Shown here piece by piece: positions 24,883-34,300 of a stretch of DNA of 39,551 nt (the first letter of the stretch is position 1; each line of letters starts with the position of its first letter). The stretch is from IMG/VR virus record IMGVR_UViG_3300027969_000201, positions 1 to 39,551 of that record. One strand, 5' to 3'. The notes below the pieces were generated by a model that was not told where the DNA came from, did no database searches, and saw only the letters and a list, made by a program, of their open reading frames with translations. Made by a program: the position numbers and the translations under genes. The stretch is from a virus.

Positions 24883-25797
24883 TTAGACGCCTGCTGTGCC
24901 GTAAGCGGCACGAGGGTCAGTGAAGCCAACGTCGTAACGCTCTGTCGCTTTGTAGCGCATAGAGTCAGTCTCGAAGTCACCTTCCATAGTCTTCTCCAGA
25001 CGACGGCGCATCAAGAGCTTGAAGCCCTCAGGAGCGTCGGTCTGAACCCACCATGCTGTAGGGCTAGTCAAACGTGACAGAACAGCCGCGCCTTCATCCA
25101 ACAAACCGATGGACTTAACAGGGTTGATGTCATTGTTTGCGTTACCTGTACGCAAGACAGATTTCAAGAGAACTTCAGCTTGGAAAATGTTGCCGGGAGC
25201 CACGATCAATTGACGTGGAACCAAACGAATTTTCTTGCCGTTGTTGTCAACTGCTTGACGGATCTGGATCAACATTTGTTCCAAAGAAGTCTGGGACAAG
25301 TTGGCAGATGTAGCCAATTGGTTGCTGAATGTACCGTTCACGATGGGGTGAGCAGTATTGGTCAGGGACACGCCGTCGCCACCGGGATACGATGAGCTGA
25401 AAGCTGTGTTCAACACGTTAGCTGACAACAACTCTTTGGTTTCCACCAAAGACTGTGCCAAGTGACGTGCATAAACTTGACCGATACGGATGTGATCACC
25501 GTCTTCCACCAACACTTTGGTCAGAGCGAAGGCAAGGCCATACACTTTGTACACATAGCGTTTGAGGAACAACACACCACCTTGTTGGTACGTCACAGGA
25601 GTGCCGTCAGGCAACTGAGGTGCCGCGCCGAAACCGTACAAGACGGGTTCTTCGTGGTAGTTACGGGGAATGCCATCTTCTTCACGGAACACACGGCTCC
25701 ATTCGTCGGCTCGTTGGTCATAGACTCCATCGAAGCACTCGTTGAGAATAGGTTCAACGATGCTTCTAAAGTCCGTACTGCGCATTGGGGCGGCCAT
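24883..25797 (-). CDS. Major capsid protein, HK97-fold type, 304 aa
   Basis: Typical pattern of a phage major head subunit: N-terminal arm (DFRSIVEPILNECFDGVYDQ), E-loop-like region with PVTYQQGGVLFLKRYVYKVYG, spine helix (YARHLAQSLVETKELLSANVLNTAF), A-domain parts (RQLIVAPGNIFQAEVLLKSVL, WWVQTDAPEG) and C-terminal RRRLEKTMEGDFETDSMRYKA. The length of 304 is normal. It follows the decoration-like and scaffold genes. The capsid is assembled on the scaffold encoded upstream. Confidence 0.88.
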   Translation of the reverse strand: MAAPMRSTDFRSIVEPILNECFDGVYDQRADEWSRVFREEDGIPRNYHEEPVLYGFGAAPQLPDGTPVTYQQGGVLFLKRYVYKVYGLAFALTKVLVEDGDHIRIGQVYARHLAQSLVETKELLSANVLNTAFSSSYPGGDGVSLTNTAHPIVNGTFSNQLATSANLSQTSLEQMLIQIRQAVDNNGKKIRLVPRQLIVAPGNIFQAEVLLKSVLRTGNANNDINPVKSIGLLDEGAAVLSRLTSPTAWWVQTDAPEGFKLLMRRRLEKTMEGDFETDSMRYKATERYDVGFTDPRAAYGTAGV

Positions 25798-25816
25798 AAT
25801 TTATGCTCCCTTTAAA

Positions 25817-26413
25817 TTAAGCAATCGCGGTGACAGCACCGAAGAATTGCGAGTTAGCGATAACGACACGAACGATGGTGTATGAATCACCCCATGCATT
25901 GTCAACGTAGGGTGCGAGGTCAACCACACGAACTTGGGCTTGCGAACCATTGCCAGCCGCAGAAGCGGAGTTCAAGGTTGCTTGTGACAGACCAGTAGTG
26001 GTCGAGCCAGCAGTCAAGTTGTTTAGGTTGAACTCATTACCGATTGTGGTTTGAGCCATAGAACCGTCAGCTTGGATTTCATAAACGATGTTTTGATCGT
26101 TGTAGAAGTAAGCTACGCAAGAACCAGTGGTGTATGCAGTAGATGCAGGCCAGTAGTTGCTCACGCGACGACGTCCAGTAGTGTCAGTCCACTCAACACC
26201 AGCAAACGCACCAGCGATAGCGCCAGTAGTTGCGGCGATACCAATGGTACCGAGAGTGATACTGTTAGCGGTCGTACCGTATTGAACGGGTTGACCTTTC
26301 AAGATGTTGCTGGCATAGCCAGACGTAATACCATTCGCAAGCGCTTGTGCGCGATCCAGACCAGAAGGGTGGAACGCGGGGCGCAAGCCGAACGGAGCAG
26401 AGGTTGAACTCAT
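25817..26413 (-). CDS. Capsid decoration-like protein, 198 aa
   Basis: FGLRPAFHPSGLDRAQALANGI (8-29) and the beta-rich middle (GQPVQYGTTANSITLGTIGIAA, AFAGVEWTDTTGRRRVSNYW) are typical of head decoration or stabilisation proteins that sit next to the capsid gene. A good ribosome site (AAAGGAGTCTATT) suggests high expression. It is 19 bases before the capsid gene. Confidence 0.68.
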   Translation of the reverse strand: MSSTSAPFGLRPAFHPSGLDRAQALANGITSGYASNILKGQPVQYGTTANSITLGTIGIAATTGAIAGAFAGVEWTDTTGRRRVSNYWPASTAYTTGSCVAYFYNDQNIVYEIQADGSMAQTTIGNEFNLNNLTAGSTTTGLSQATLNSASAAGNGSQAQVRVVDLAPYVDNAWGDSYTIVRVVIANSQFFGAVTAIA

Positions 26414-26428
26414 AATAGACTCCTTTGG

Positions 26429-26977
26429 TTAGCCCGAAAATACGGGCGTTTTGCTTGGCTGTTGATCAAAATTACCAATACCTTCACCCTCGACATCCAC
26501 AAGTCGCTTACCGTTGCTGTCGCGCTGACCTTGCAAGCTTTCCAATTGAACACGAATCTTCTCAGCTTCTTCACGAGGTTGGTCGTGATGATGATGCATC
26601 ATGATCTCTTGGAATACATCCATAGGTAGTTTGAACAGTAACATTTCGTTACAAGAGATATACCCAACATGTTCTCCCGCCTTCACGCGATAGTCTTCAT
26701 ACCCCGGTAACTCTTCAGATTTAACTGGAACGTACCCTAGGCGAATCCGCTTATCGATGGAGTCGTAGCTGTTGGTTGTCGAAAGCCAGCAAAGGTGCCA
26801 CCCATCCATGTTGGGCAGTTTTGGCAAGGCTGATTGCGTCCACTCCTCGCTCCACATCTTGCGACGTTCCTGCGTAGAAATGAACTTATCCTCAGGTGCT
26901 GTGCGGGTTGCATCCTCGCTTCCGCGATCCTTGCGTCCACCAGCGTTGAGAGATTTTTTGAGACGTGATTCAGTCAT
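26429..26977 (-). CDS. Conserved morphogenesis-cluster protein, 182 aa
   Basis: The charged N-terminus (RLKKSLNAGGRKDRGSEDATR) is followed by a Trp-rich core (WSEEWTQSALPKLPNMDGWHLCWLSTTN at about 42-69), a segment with KAGEHVGYISCNEMLLFKL, and a run of four His (MMHHHHDQPREE). No catalytic family is recognised. Its steady place between scaffold and decoration genes suggests a role in head assembly. Confidence 0.72.
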   Translation of the reverse strand: MTESRLKKSLNAGGRKDRGSEDATRTAPEDKFISTQERRKMWSEEWTQSALPKLPNMDGWHLCWLSTTNSYDSIDKRIRLGYVPVKSEELPGYEDYRVKAGEHVGYISCNEMLLFKLPMDVFQEIMMHHHHDQPREEAEKIRVQLESLQGQRDSNGKRLVDVEGEGIGNFDQQPSKTPVFSG

Positions 26978-26997
26978 GATAGTTTTCCAAGTATTAG

Positions 26998-27969
26998 TTA
27001 ACGGGCGCCGTTTGCACGGTCATATTTGATGAAGTTTTCAATCATTGCTTTCTTGCGCGTAGGGTTGTCCCAAGCGCCCACTTCCTTCATAGCTTTGACC
27101 CGTTCGGGAGAAAGCACGAATTGTGTGCGGTTGTTACCACCAAATGCGGCTGAAGCTTCACGACCTGAACTACCCACAACGTTCCTCGGTTTTCTAACAG
27201 CAGAATTACTGTCGTTGTTGTCATTGTAGCGGTGTGGTAATGCTTTTTGCAAGCGATTATCTAATTCATCCCAATAATCTGGATCAGAGGGGTTCATTCC
27301 TTCTGTAACTAGCAGTTCGTCAACCTTTTTGGCGACTTGCGAGTCACGGTCTGAGGTATCTGGGCGATACCATGAATTACGACGCATCCAGTCAGCGGCA
27401 TTGCGTTGCACTGTAGGGTCAACAACAGGTGTGTCGTTGCGATTTTGTGCTTCACGCTCTGCAGATTGCTTTGCACGAGCAAATTCGCCCACTGCGGCTT
27501 GCGCTTCGTTCCACATCGTCTGCGCTTCCACCATCGCGTCACCGTCACCAGCTTGTACAGCCTCGGACAGCTTCATCTTGGCGTATTCCAAGCGCACTTT
27601 CTGGTCTTCTAGGTGCTTGTCAATACGTGCGATCTGACTATTCTTAGTCTCACGCTCCACATTGGACAAACGACGCTTGAATTCTTCGTTTTCTCGTTGC
27701 AGTTGTTGCAATCGAGCGTCTTTTTCCTCATTCGTCTTGCGAATCAGGTCTTTTTTAGACCTACGACGCGCTCTTTTTGCCGCTCTTACAGCATCAGAGT
27801 CATCAGGATGGTCATCTTCTTCTGCAGATACGTCACCGCCAGTGCTTCTCTCGGCAATTTCGTCTCCATCTTCAGAAGAAAGCATACTTTCAGGCAGATC
27901 AATCACTGCAGAGCCGTCTTTCGTCTCTTCAATGTTCAAATCTACTTCTTTTTTGTCTTCAGTACTCAT
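26998..27969 (-). CDS. Scaffolding-like protein, 323 aa
   Basis: An acidic N-terminus (1-55) is followed by a basic patch (AKRARRRSKKDLIRK) and a long coiled coil (about 85-175; QLQRENEEFKRRLSNVERE, QVRLEYAKMKLSEAV style). The C-terminus is basic (NPTRKKAMIENFIKYDRANGAR), as in scaffolds that bind capsid protein. Residues 18-26 (DGSAVIDLP) match the portal N-terminus at the same residue numbers. Confidence 0.78.
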   Translation of the reverse strand: MSTEDKKEVDLNIEETKDGSAVIDLPESMLSSEDGDEIAERSTGGDVSAEEDDHPDDSDAVRAAKRARRRSKKDLIRKTNEEKDARLQQLQRENEEFKRRLSNVERETKNSQIARIDKHLEDQKVRLEYAKMKLSEAVQAGDGDAMVEAQTMWNEAQAAVGEFARAKQSAEREAQNRNDTPVVDPTVQRNAADWMRRNSWYRPDTSDRDSQVAKKVDELLVTEGMNPSDPDYWDELDNRLQKALPHRYNDNNDSNSAVRKPRNVVGSSGREASAAFGGNNRTQFVLSPERVKAMKEVGAWDNPTRKKAMIENFIKYDRANGAR

Positions 27970-27981
27970 GAAATTCTCCGA

Positions 27982-28440
27982 TTAAACATAAGCCTTGAAT
28001 GAAAGCGGATCGTCAGTGACTCTCGCAATCAATTCGTGGTCGTTGATGGTCATAAAAAGAACAGGGTCTTCGTTACCCTCTTCGTTAGGAACCTCGCGCT
28101 CCCAACGATCACCGCCCCATTTAGGTACTCGCACGTAGTCGCCTACGCTTGCCCAGCTACCTTCGGGCCATGACTCCATAGTTTCGCGGTTCTTAAAGGC
28201 CAGAGGGCCAATCTCCACCACTCGACCAATCATGTTCTGCCACTTTTCAGTCTCTTTGGTTTCGGCAACCAAAATGATCTTGCTGGCAGTTGTCTTTTTG
28301 ATGCGTCGTAGCTGTACAACTACGCGACCACCGAACGGCTTTTGACCCGGACTCACGTCGGGGAAAGCCCACTTTAGCTCCTGTTCATCAGGTACGCCTT
28401 CACTTCCCGAAATCGTCGGGATCTTTTCTCTCTCACTCAT
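27982..28440 (-). CDS. GroES-like co-chaperonin, 152 aa
   Basis: From residue 36 (FGGRVVVQLRRIKKT) the pattern follows GroES: a flexible loop with IIL (55-57; GroES uses IVL to bind GroEL), GRVVEIGPLAF (72-82), ASVGDYVRVPKWGG (97-110) and MTINDHELIARV at the end. The N-terminal 35 residues are an extra. I chose ATG 28440, preceded by TAGGAGTGAGT, over a GTG two codons upstream. It probably works with host GroEL to fold capsid proteins. Confidence 0.75.
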   Translation of the reverse strand: MSEREKIPTISGSEGVPDEQELKWAFPDVSPGQKPFGGRVVVQLRRIKKTTASKIILVAETKETEKWQNMIGRVVEIGPLAFKNRETMESWPEGSWASVGDYVRVPKWGGDRWEREVPNEEGNEDPVLFMTINDHELIARVTDDPLSFKAYV

Positions 28441-28520
28441 ACTCACTCCTAAAAATCACCATATTTCAGGTGCATCGTTAAAGCACTTTTCAGCGCGGCC
28501 TTTAGCCCCAAGGATTGGGG

Positions 28521-28703
28521 TTAATCTTCTCTACCTTCTTGCTCTTGCAGGATGTTGTCCAGTGAATCAAGGGTGTACTTCAACCCCTGATACTCACCGA
28601 CCATCCGTTGGTATGACTCCCAGTTGAACGCATTCCCCAAGGCAAGGGACTGCGCCAATTCTGCTTGTCGAATCTTGATCACATGGATCAATTGTTCAAT
28701 CAT
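28521..28703 (-). CDS. Small helical phage protein, 60 aa
   Basis: One helical protein (IEQLIHVIKIRQAELAQSLA, GNAFNWESYQRMVGEYQGL, LDSLDNILQEQEGRED) of a type common beside portal genes in podoviruses. It overlaps the previous stop by 4 bases (ATGA). The function is unknown. A 6-pair hairpin lies directly after its stop. Confidence 0.75.
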   Translation of the reverse strand: MIEQLIHVIKIRQAELAQSLALGNAFNWESYQRMVGEYQGLKYTLDSLDNILQEQEGRED

Positions 28704-28846
28704 TTTTTCTTAGCTTGAGACAAACCACCTTGGGGCTTACCGTTACCCTTAGGTTGCATGCTTTGGCCTGAGAGCTTCTCGCCCATAGCCAAGCGCTTGT
28801 GCTGGGGAACCAACACGCTCTTTTGTTCTTGATCAGATGTTGACAT
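28700..28846 (-). CDS. Short basic protein, 48 aa
   Basis: ATG 28846 overlaps the portal gene end in another frame and has AGGAGTTCCAA upstream, so I prefer it over a longer form starting in the portal gene at 28954. The product is polar and basic, ending GKPQGGLSQAKKK. Function unknown; it may be coupled to portal translation. Confidence 0.65.
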   Translation of the reverse strand: MSTSDQEQKSVLVPQHKRLAMGEKLSGQSMQPKGNGKPQGGLSQAKKK

Positions 28847-31352
28847 TTGGAACTCCTTGAGGTTGTGGCATGCCTTCTGGCATACCTTGTTGCGGCATCT
28901 CTGCCATTGGTGCGCCCATTGTAGGCGCAGGTTCTGGTAATTGCCCAGTGGCAATGTCTGTAATTGTTTGATGTGTCAGCTTGGCATTCTCGATGGCAAT
29001 CTTTGTCTTGTTGTCTTCGAGGTGCTTTTGCATATCCATCTGCAATTTTTGAGTGTCGAGTTGCAAACGAGCCTGATCCTCTTGCGTTTTGCGCTGAGTC
29101 TCTGCCATGTTTGTGTCTTTGACAACTTGTGCGTCTGGCGGTAGCACTTGCTTCTGTGCATCTTTGCGCTTCTGTGCTTGCTGAATAAGCGCTTGGAACG
29201 CTGGAGCAAACTGCTCGAACACTTCCTTTGTATCCATACCAACGTGAGCACCAACAGCCGTGTAAAGCTGGTCAATGGTGCCTGTGAGCATTGGATCATC
29301 GTAGTTGTCCACGGGCTTACCGTTGCGAGACTGAGCCACATAGCCATTTGAGCGGTTCAAGTACCACAAGGTCATGTGTTGCTTGATGTGCTCGATCAGG
29401 TTGTTCAGGTAGCCGGGATCTGCAAACGGTGACTGGCCCAAGAATGGGTTCATCGCAAATTGCAAGTGATCCTGAATGTGAGCAATGTGATCCTGTTGCA
29501 TGTAGGCATACGCAGGTTGACCAATCAACATAGCCGCATTCTCGTCAGCAGAAGTGCGCTGTTCAGGCGATGGAACATCCTTCATCAACTCATTGATGTT
29601 GGGGATCTTCATCTGCTTCAATGAACGCGCCAGCACTTTGTTCATGTTGAACTGCTCAGGGTGCTTATCCGCCAAAGACAACACAGCCTGCATTTGAGCC
29701 ATACGCTGAGTCTCAGAGAAGATGTGCGGATCAGAGACAGGGATCACGTCCGTGTTCTTTTGGAAGTCTTCGCGGCTGATTTCCAGATCTGCTACCACGT
29801 CAGACTTGCGCATCTCGTCAAAGTGCCAACGGTTTAGCCGGCACAAGATCTTCAACACACGGGCTTGCGACTCATGCAAACGAGCATGAATAGACGAGAA
29901 CACCGCCGCACCCTGCTCAATCAATGCTTGAGTGGTACCTACAGGGGCATTAGCGTTGACGTCAGCGATTTTTTCCTCTGAGGTGGACACTACCCCCTTC
30001 GCCGCTGTATCTAACCAGCCTAGGAGCCTAAATAAGACCTCTGAAGGTGGGTTAAATGGCATAGGCATCGCAATCTGGCGAATGTCTTGGACGCCGGGCG
30101 CTCCCTCAATCTCCACAATCTGGGTCACATCCACCTGCTGGGACTGACCAGACATCTTCGCTCCCTTGAGCTTCAACATGGTCGCCGCATTGTTGATATG
30201 GGCAGAGTCCAATAAAGCGCGTAGAGAGCCTGTAAGAGCCGCTGACAGCCCTCCTATGAGGTGTGGCAGACCAATAGCATAGGCACCACGCCAAGGAATG
30301 AACTTGAACTCCACAATCCAATCCAGCTTGGTCATCGTCTCGTCTTGCTCTTCCCAGTTACGGTACAGACCAATGACTTCGTTGTCCAACTCGTCGATCA
30401 TTAGGATGTAAGGAGCCATCTCACCCTTGGTGTACTTGTCTTCTTTTAACTCCAAGTAAGTGTAGATGTGGTAGACGTTACGCAAGCCATCGTCGTTGTC
30501 TTCAAACTTCTTACCTTCAATCTTGTTGGTCGCCTTCTGAGCCTTCGTCATTTCAGGCTCCATCGTGTTAGGGATCATGTCGATGTTGCGGTACATACCG
30601 CTGACTACTCGACGATTGAATTCCCACGCTGTGATCTCATGCACCTCAGCGGCACGTTGTGCTGTGTAAAAGTTGCTAGCGGCAAACGGCAGAATAATCC
30701 TATCGATTGGAACAAACTCCACGCAGGGACGTTTCTTCTGCTCGTCAAACCAAATCTTGAAGTACTGTGAGCCACCCAATGGCAACTGCGTCAGCAACTG
30801 CTCTTGCTCATCCCTGAACTCCTCGATCTGCTCAGTGATCTGCCAATTCAGGTAGTCGCGTTTGCGCTCTGCCTTCTCAGATTTAATGTCGTCCATCTTG
30901 CCCAGCACCTTAGTGCGAACAGGGCCGTCAGGTGGGAACATTTCTTTGATAGCTTTGGCGGCAAAGTCAACACAGCCCTCAGCCATAGCAGGGTGAACCA
31001 CCTTGCTGGCACCCATGAAGGTGGCGCCGCCGGGCGCATCATTGCCCATGCCAGTGCGCTTGATACCCTCTTCGTACTGCTTATCTCTCTGCTCACGCGC
31101 TGACTTGTCCGTCTTGAGCAAGTCGCTGTAGCGCATTGCCAGCTTGCCAAGGTCATACTCGTCATAGGACTCCGCCATGTTGGAGTAAAAGTCTGGATTC
31201 TCTTCAGGGCCACCGTCAGGCATCGTGACAACAGCCGATCCATCAGGCATCTCCTCGATCTCAGACAGATCATCAGGCAGATCTACGTCAGCACTGCCGT
31301 CTTCATTCTCAGTGATCATGGGATCTTGTGTTGGGTCAAGTTCGTCCATCAT
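28833..31352 (-). CDS. Portal protein, 839 aa
   Basis: The acidic N-terminus (1-50) carries two DGSA motifs. A portal core follows with YFKIWFDEQKKRPCVEFVPIDRIILPF (214-240) and a C-terminal helical barrel and coiled-coil tail (about 740-800). The tail ends in a Pro/Met/Gly-rich segment (PQQGMPEGMPQPQGVP). At 839 residues it is a large podoviral portal, forming the dodecameric DNA entry ring. Its ATG overlaps the stop of the polyvalent gene (ATGA). Confidence 0.85.
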   Translation of the reverse strand: MMDELDPTQDPMITENEDGSADVDLPDDLSEIEEMPDGSAVVTMPDGGPEENPDFYSNMAESYDEYDLGKLAMRYSDLLKTDKSAREQRDKQYEEGIKRTGMGNDAPGGATFMGASKVVHPAMAEGCVDFAAKAIKEMFPPDGPVRTKVLGKMDDIKSEKAERKRDYLNWQITEQIEEFRDEQEQLLTQLPLGGSQYFKIWFDEQKKRPCVEFVPIDRIILPFAASNFYTAQRAAEVHEITAWEFNRRVVSGMYRNIDMIPNTMEPEMTKAQKATNKIEGKKFEDNDDGLRNVYHIYTYLELKEDKYTKGEMAPYILMIDELDNEVIGLYRNWEEQDETMTKLDWIVEFKFIPWRGAYAIGLPHLIGGLSAALTGSLRALLDSAHINNAATMLKLKGAKMSGQSQQVDVTQIVEIEGAPGVQDIRQIAMPMPFNPPSEVLFRLLGWLDTAAKGVVSTSEEKIADVNANAPVGTTQALIEQGAAVFSSIHARLHESQARVLKILCRLNRWHFDEMRKSDVVADLEISREDFQKNTDVIPVSDPHIFSETQRMAQMQAVLSLADKHPEQFNMNKVLARSLKQMKIPNINELMKDVPSPEQRTSADENAAMLIGQPAYAYMQQDHIAHIQDHLQFAMNPFLGQSPFADPGYLNNLIEHIKQHMTLWYLNRSNGYVAQSRNGKPVDNYDDPMLTGTIDQLYTAVGAHVGMDTKEVFEQFAPAFQALIQQAQKRKDAQKQVLPPDAQVVKDTNMAETQRKTQEDQARLQLDTQKLQMDMQKHLEDNKTKIAIENAKLTHQTITDIATGQLPEPAPTMGAPMAEMPQQGMPEGMPQPQGVPNVNI

Positions 31353-34300
31353 TTGGCTTTCTTGTTACGTGTCAGTTCTAACAACATGGTGTCCATGTCT
31401 TTGTTCATTGTAACTTTGCGTTTGGTATTCGACAAACCGTGTTTTGCAACTGGTTCATGATCATGTCCACGCATAGCTAAGTGACGTTGTGCAACCACGT
31501 TTTGCTCAGGGAACGCATGGAAATCATCATCGCTAAAGCCAATGTGACGACCACCAACTTGACCGCCTCCAGCATAAAACTTAATTGATTGTGGTGCGCG
31601 GTACTCTTTGTTAGAAGCTTTAATTTGATCTTCTGGTTTGTCAATTTCGTACTCGCCTTTGTTCTCAATTGCATGCTCGATGTGCTTGGGGCTTACATTG
31701 TGAGTGAATGAAGTCTCGTGACCAATGTTACTTGTGGACTCAGTAGGCGTGGTCATCAAGATGTGACCAGCGTCTTTGCCATTTTTAGTTTTAAATTTAT
31801 TTTTGGGCAAGAACTCAGTGTCTTTGAAACGTGAATCTGTAGGGATCATGTGATCCTTAGTTTCCATTTCACCAGTCTTTTTGTTCTTTTTACGAATAGG
31901 AACGTTCACCAAGCGTGGGTGCAAGATGTGTTGCTTCTGGTAGTCATAACGCTTTCCATCAATGGTTTTATGACCATAGTGAGCCTCGTCTTCGCTTGAA
32001 GGCTTGCCGTTGCCACCAAAATGTCCTTCTGCGCCTTCTTCTTTCTCTTGCGGTGTCAACTCATACTGTTCACGTCCAGTCGTCCAGTACTTGGCGTGAG
32101 TGATGTGCTTCTCCATGTTCTTAGACATTTCAGAGCCACGCTTAACGTCAGTCACCATGTACGAACCCTTTGGTGGCGTCTTGTGACCCTGTTCGTTTTT
32201 AAAGTCACCCTTGTTGTCAGACGCCATTATGGTGTTGCGAACACGGGCTTTGTCGCGAGCAATATTCTCGCTGATCTCTTGACCCTTCTTGACCTTTGGG
32301 CCTACGTTCGAATGCGTCACATGGTAACCATTCTCAGGGTCATGCAACTCATTTGTCTTGCCGTATGAGTTAGCAATAATTGGTGGCTTGTCGTTTACTT
32401 TACGTTGTTCATTCAAGTGACGGATCACGTGGCGTGAAGACACGTCAGTCTCGTCCACAACATTAGGACGGAACAAAAGTCGTTGATTACTTTTGTCTGC
32501 TTTGTTTGCCGCATCACGCATTGATCCTGTATGAGCCAAAATCCAATCGCGTGTCATCTTGGGGTCGTGCTTGGCTTGTTCGTGTGTTGCACGACGAACA
32601 GCCGCATGCACGTACTGTGATTCGGCATTGGGTGCAAAGCAGGTACCACGGCTAGTGTCGATCACACCCTTTGAGTCTTTACCGCCACCACAGCCCTCTG
32701 TTTGACCGGGGCAAGTGTTGATGATGTGATGCTTTTCATTCTTGCCGTGTCCAGATGTGTACAGTGCATGACCTGCCACACCCTTAGAAGCAAATCCAAC
32801 ATGGGTACGACCTTCTTCGTCCGTCTCATGACGCACAGTATCCAGCTTCTCAGACTCGTCCAGCGTGTTGTTCTTGGAACCCAAGTGTTTAGCGGCTCGC
32901 AAACGTGCAGTCGCTTCTTTCTCTGAGGCTAACTGGTCTTTGAGTGGCTTGGCAAAGTGATCCTCAAGTGTTTCTTTATGGATCTTGCCCGTTTGACCAA
33001 TGCTCAAGGGATCACGGTTCTCAGAACCATAAACTTCAGCACGTGCTTTGTTGATGTCTTTAAGTCCCGGCACCACAACTTTCTTGCCTTTTTTGTTGAT
33101 CCAACTGCGACCATGAAGCATATGGTGCGGGATTACAATACCAGTCACTCCGCCAGCGCCTTCAGCTTTAACCAAAATGCGTTTGGACGGCGCTTTCACC
33201 TCTTCTTCATCATCATCGTCGTCGCTTGCCGCTGGTGCCGCTTGTGCCTTTTTCTTAGCCGCCAACTCAGCTTTCATCTCGTCAACTGACTTAGCGCTAC
33301 CGCCCTTAGCCAAACCTTGGGGCTTTAGAGCCGCCATCGCTTGTCCTTGGGGGGTCATGCTCAAGATGTTGCTTCCAGCTTGCTGTGGTTGCATTGCGCC
33401 CTTTACAGGCATGCTGTCCATAGGGGGTTGGTCAGCCATAGGCACCTGCCCCATGCCGGGTTGCTGACCCGGTTGGCTGGGCATCAATTGGTGACCGGGC
33501 TGTTGCTTGCTCATGTCGATCCCACCAACAGGAAGATCCCCTTGCGACGTGTCTATACCGCCTACAGGCATGCGACCAGCGTCTGGGCTACCAGTGGTAG
33601 GCACATACGCTTTAATGCCCATGCTGGGGGCTTCCTCGGCGCCAATGGATTGGAGTTGATTCAGCCCTTTGAATCGGTTCATCATCTGAGCTTTGACTTG
33701 TTCAATAGGTAACACAGCGCCTCCTTCGGCTTTGCGAATAATTTGTTGCTTGCCTTCTTTGCCACTTACGTAGTATCCGTTGTGACCTGCTTGCTTGATG
33801 GCACTCTGAATGCGTGGGTCTTCAACAAACTTGTAGCTACCCTGCGACAACACGCTAGCCAAGTGTTTAGCCGCATCAGGGATCTGATTGAAGTCCTTGT
33901 GCTTGGCGGCAATGCCAGCGACGTTCTCAACATGTGATGGGTTGTCGTAGTCGAATGGGCTTCTCACTTCACCACCTTTAGCTCGTTCCATAACACCACC
34001 ACTGTAGTCATCATAATTTTTATACGATGGAGTTGACTCCATTTGATACTCAGGCATCTTGTATGACATCTGTTGGATCGGCTCTGGTGGGGTTGGTGTC
34101 TGCTCGACCAATGAAGCTTGCTCCAACGGTGATACTAGTTTAGTCGCGTCCGCCATCTGATTCGTGTTGTTTTGCACGTTATCCGCTGGTGTGATTGCTG
34201 TCAATCCACCAATAGGATTGGTGTTGGTATTTGTGGTGTCTACAACGTTCTGCGTTGGCTGGTTTGCCTTGTACGCATCTGCAAACTTGTTGATGTAATC

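Noticed and set aside
28506-28520. Hairpin CCCCAA-TCC-TTGGGG (minus strand) as a terminator
   Set aside because: A 6-pair stem with a 3-base loop, not followed by a T-run; it may be an RNA structure, but I cannot call it a terminator. The rest of 28441-28520 shows only the ribosome site of the GroES-like gene.
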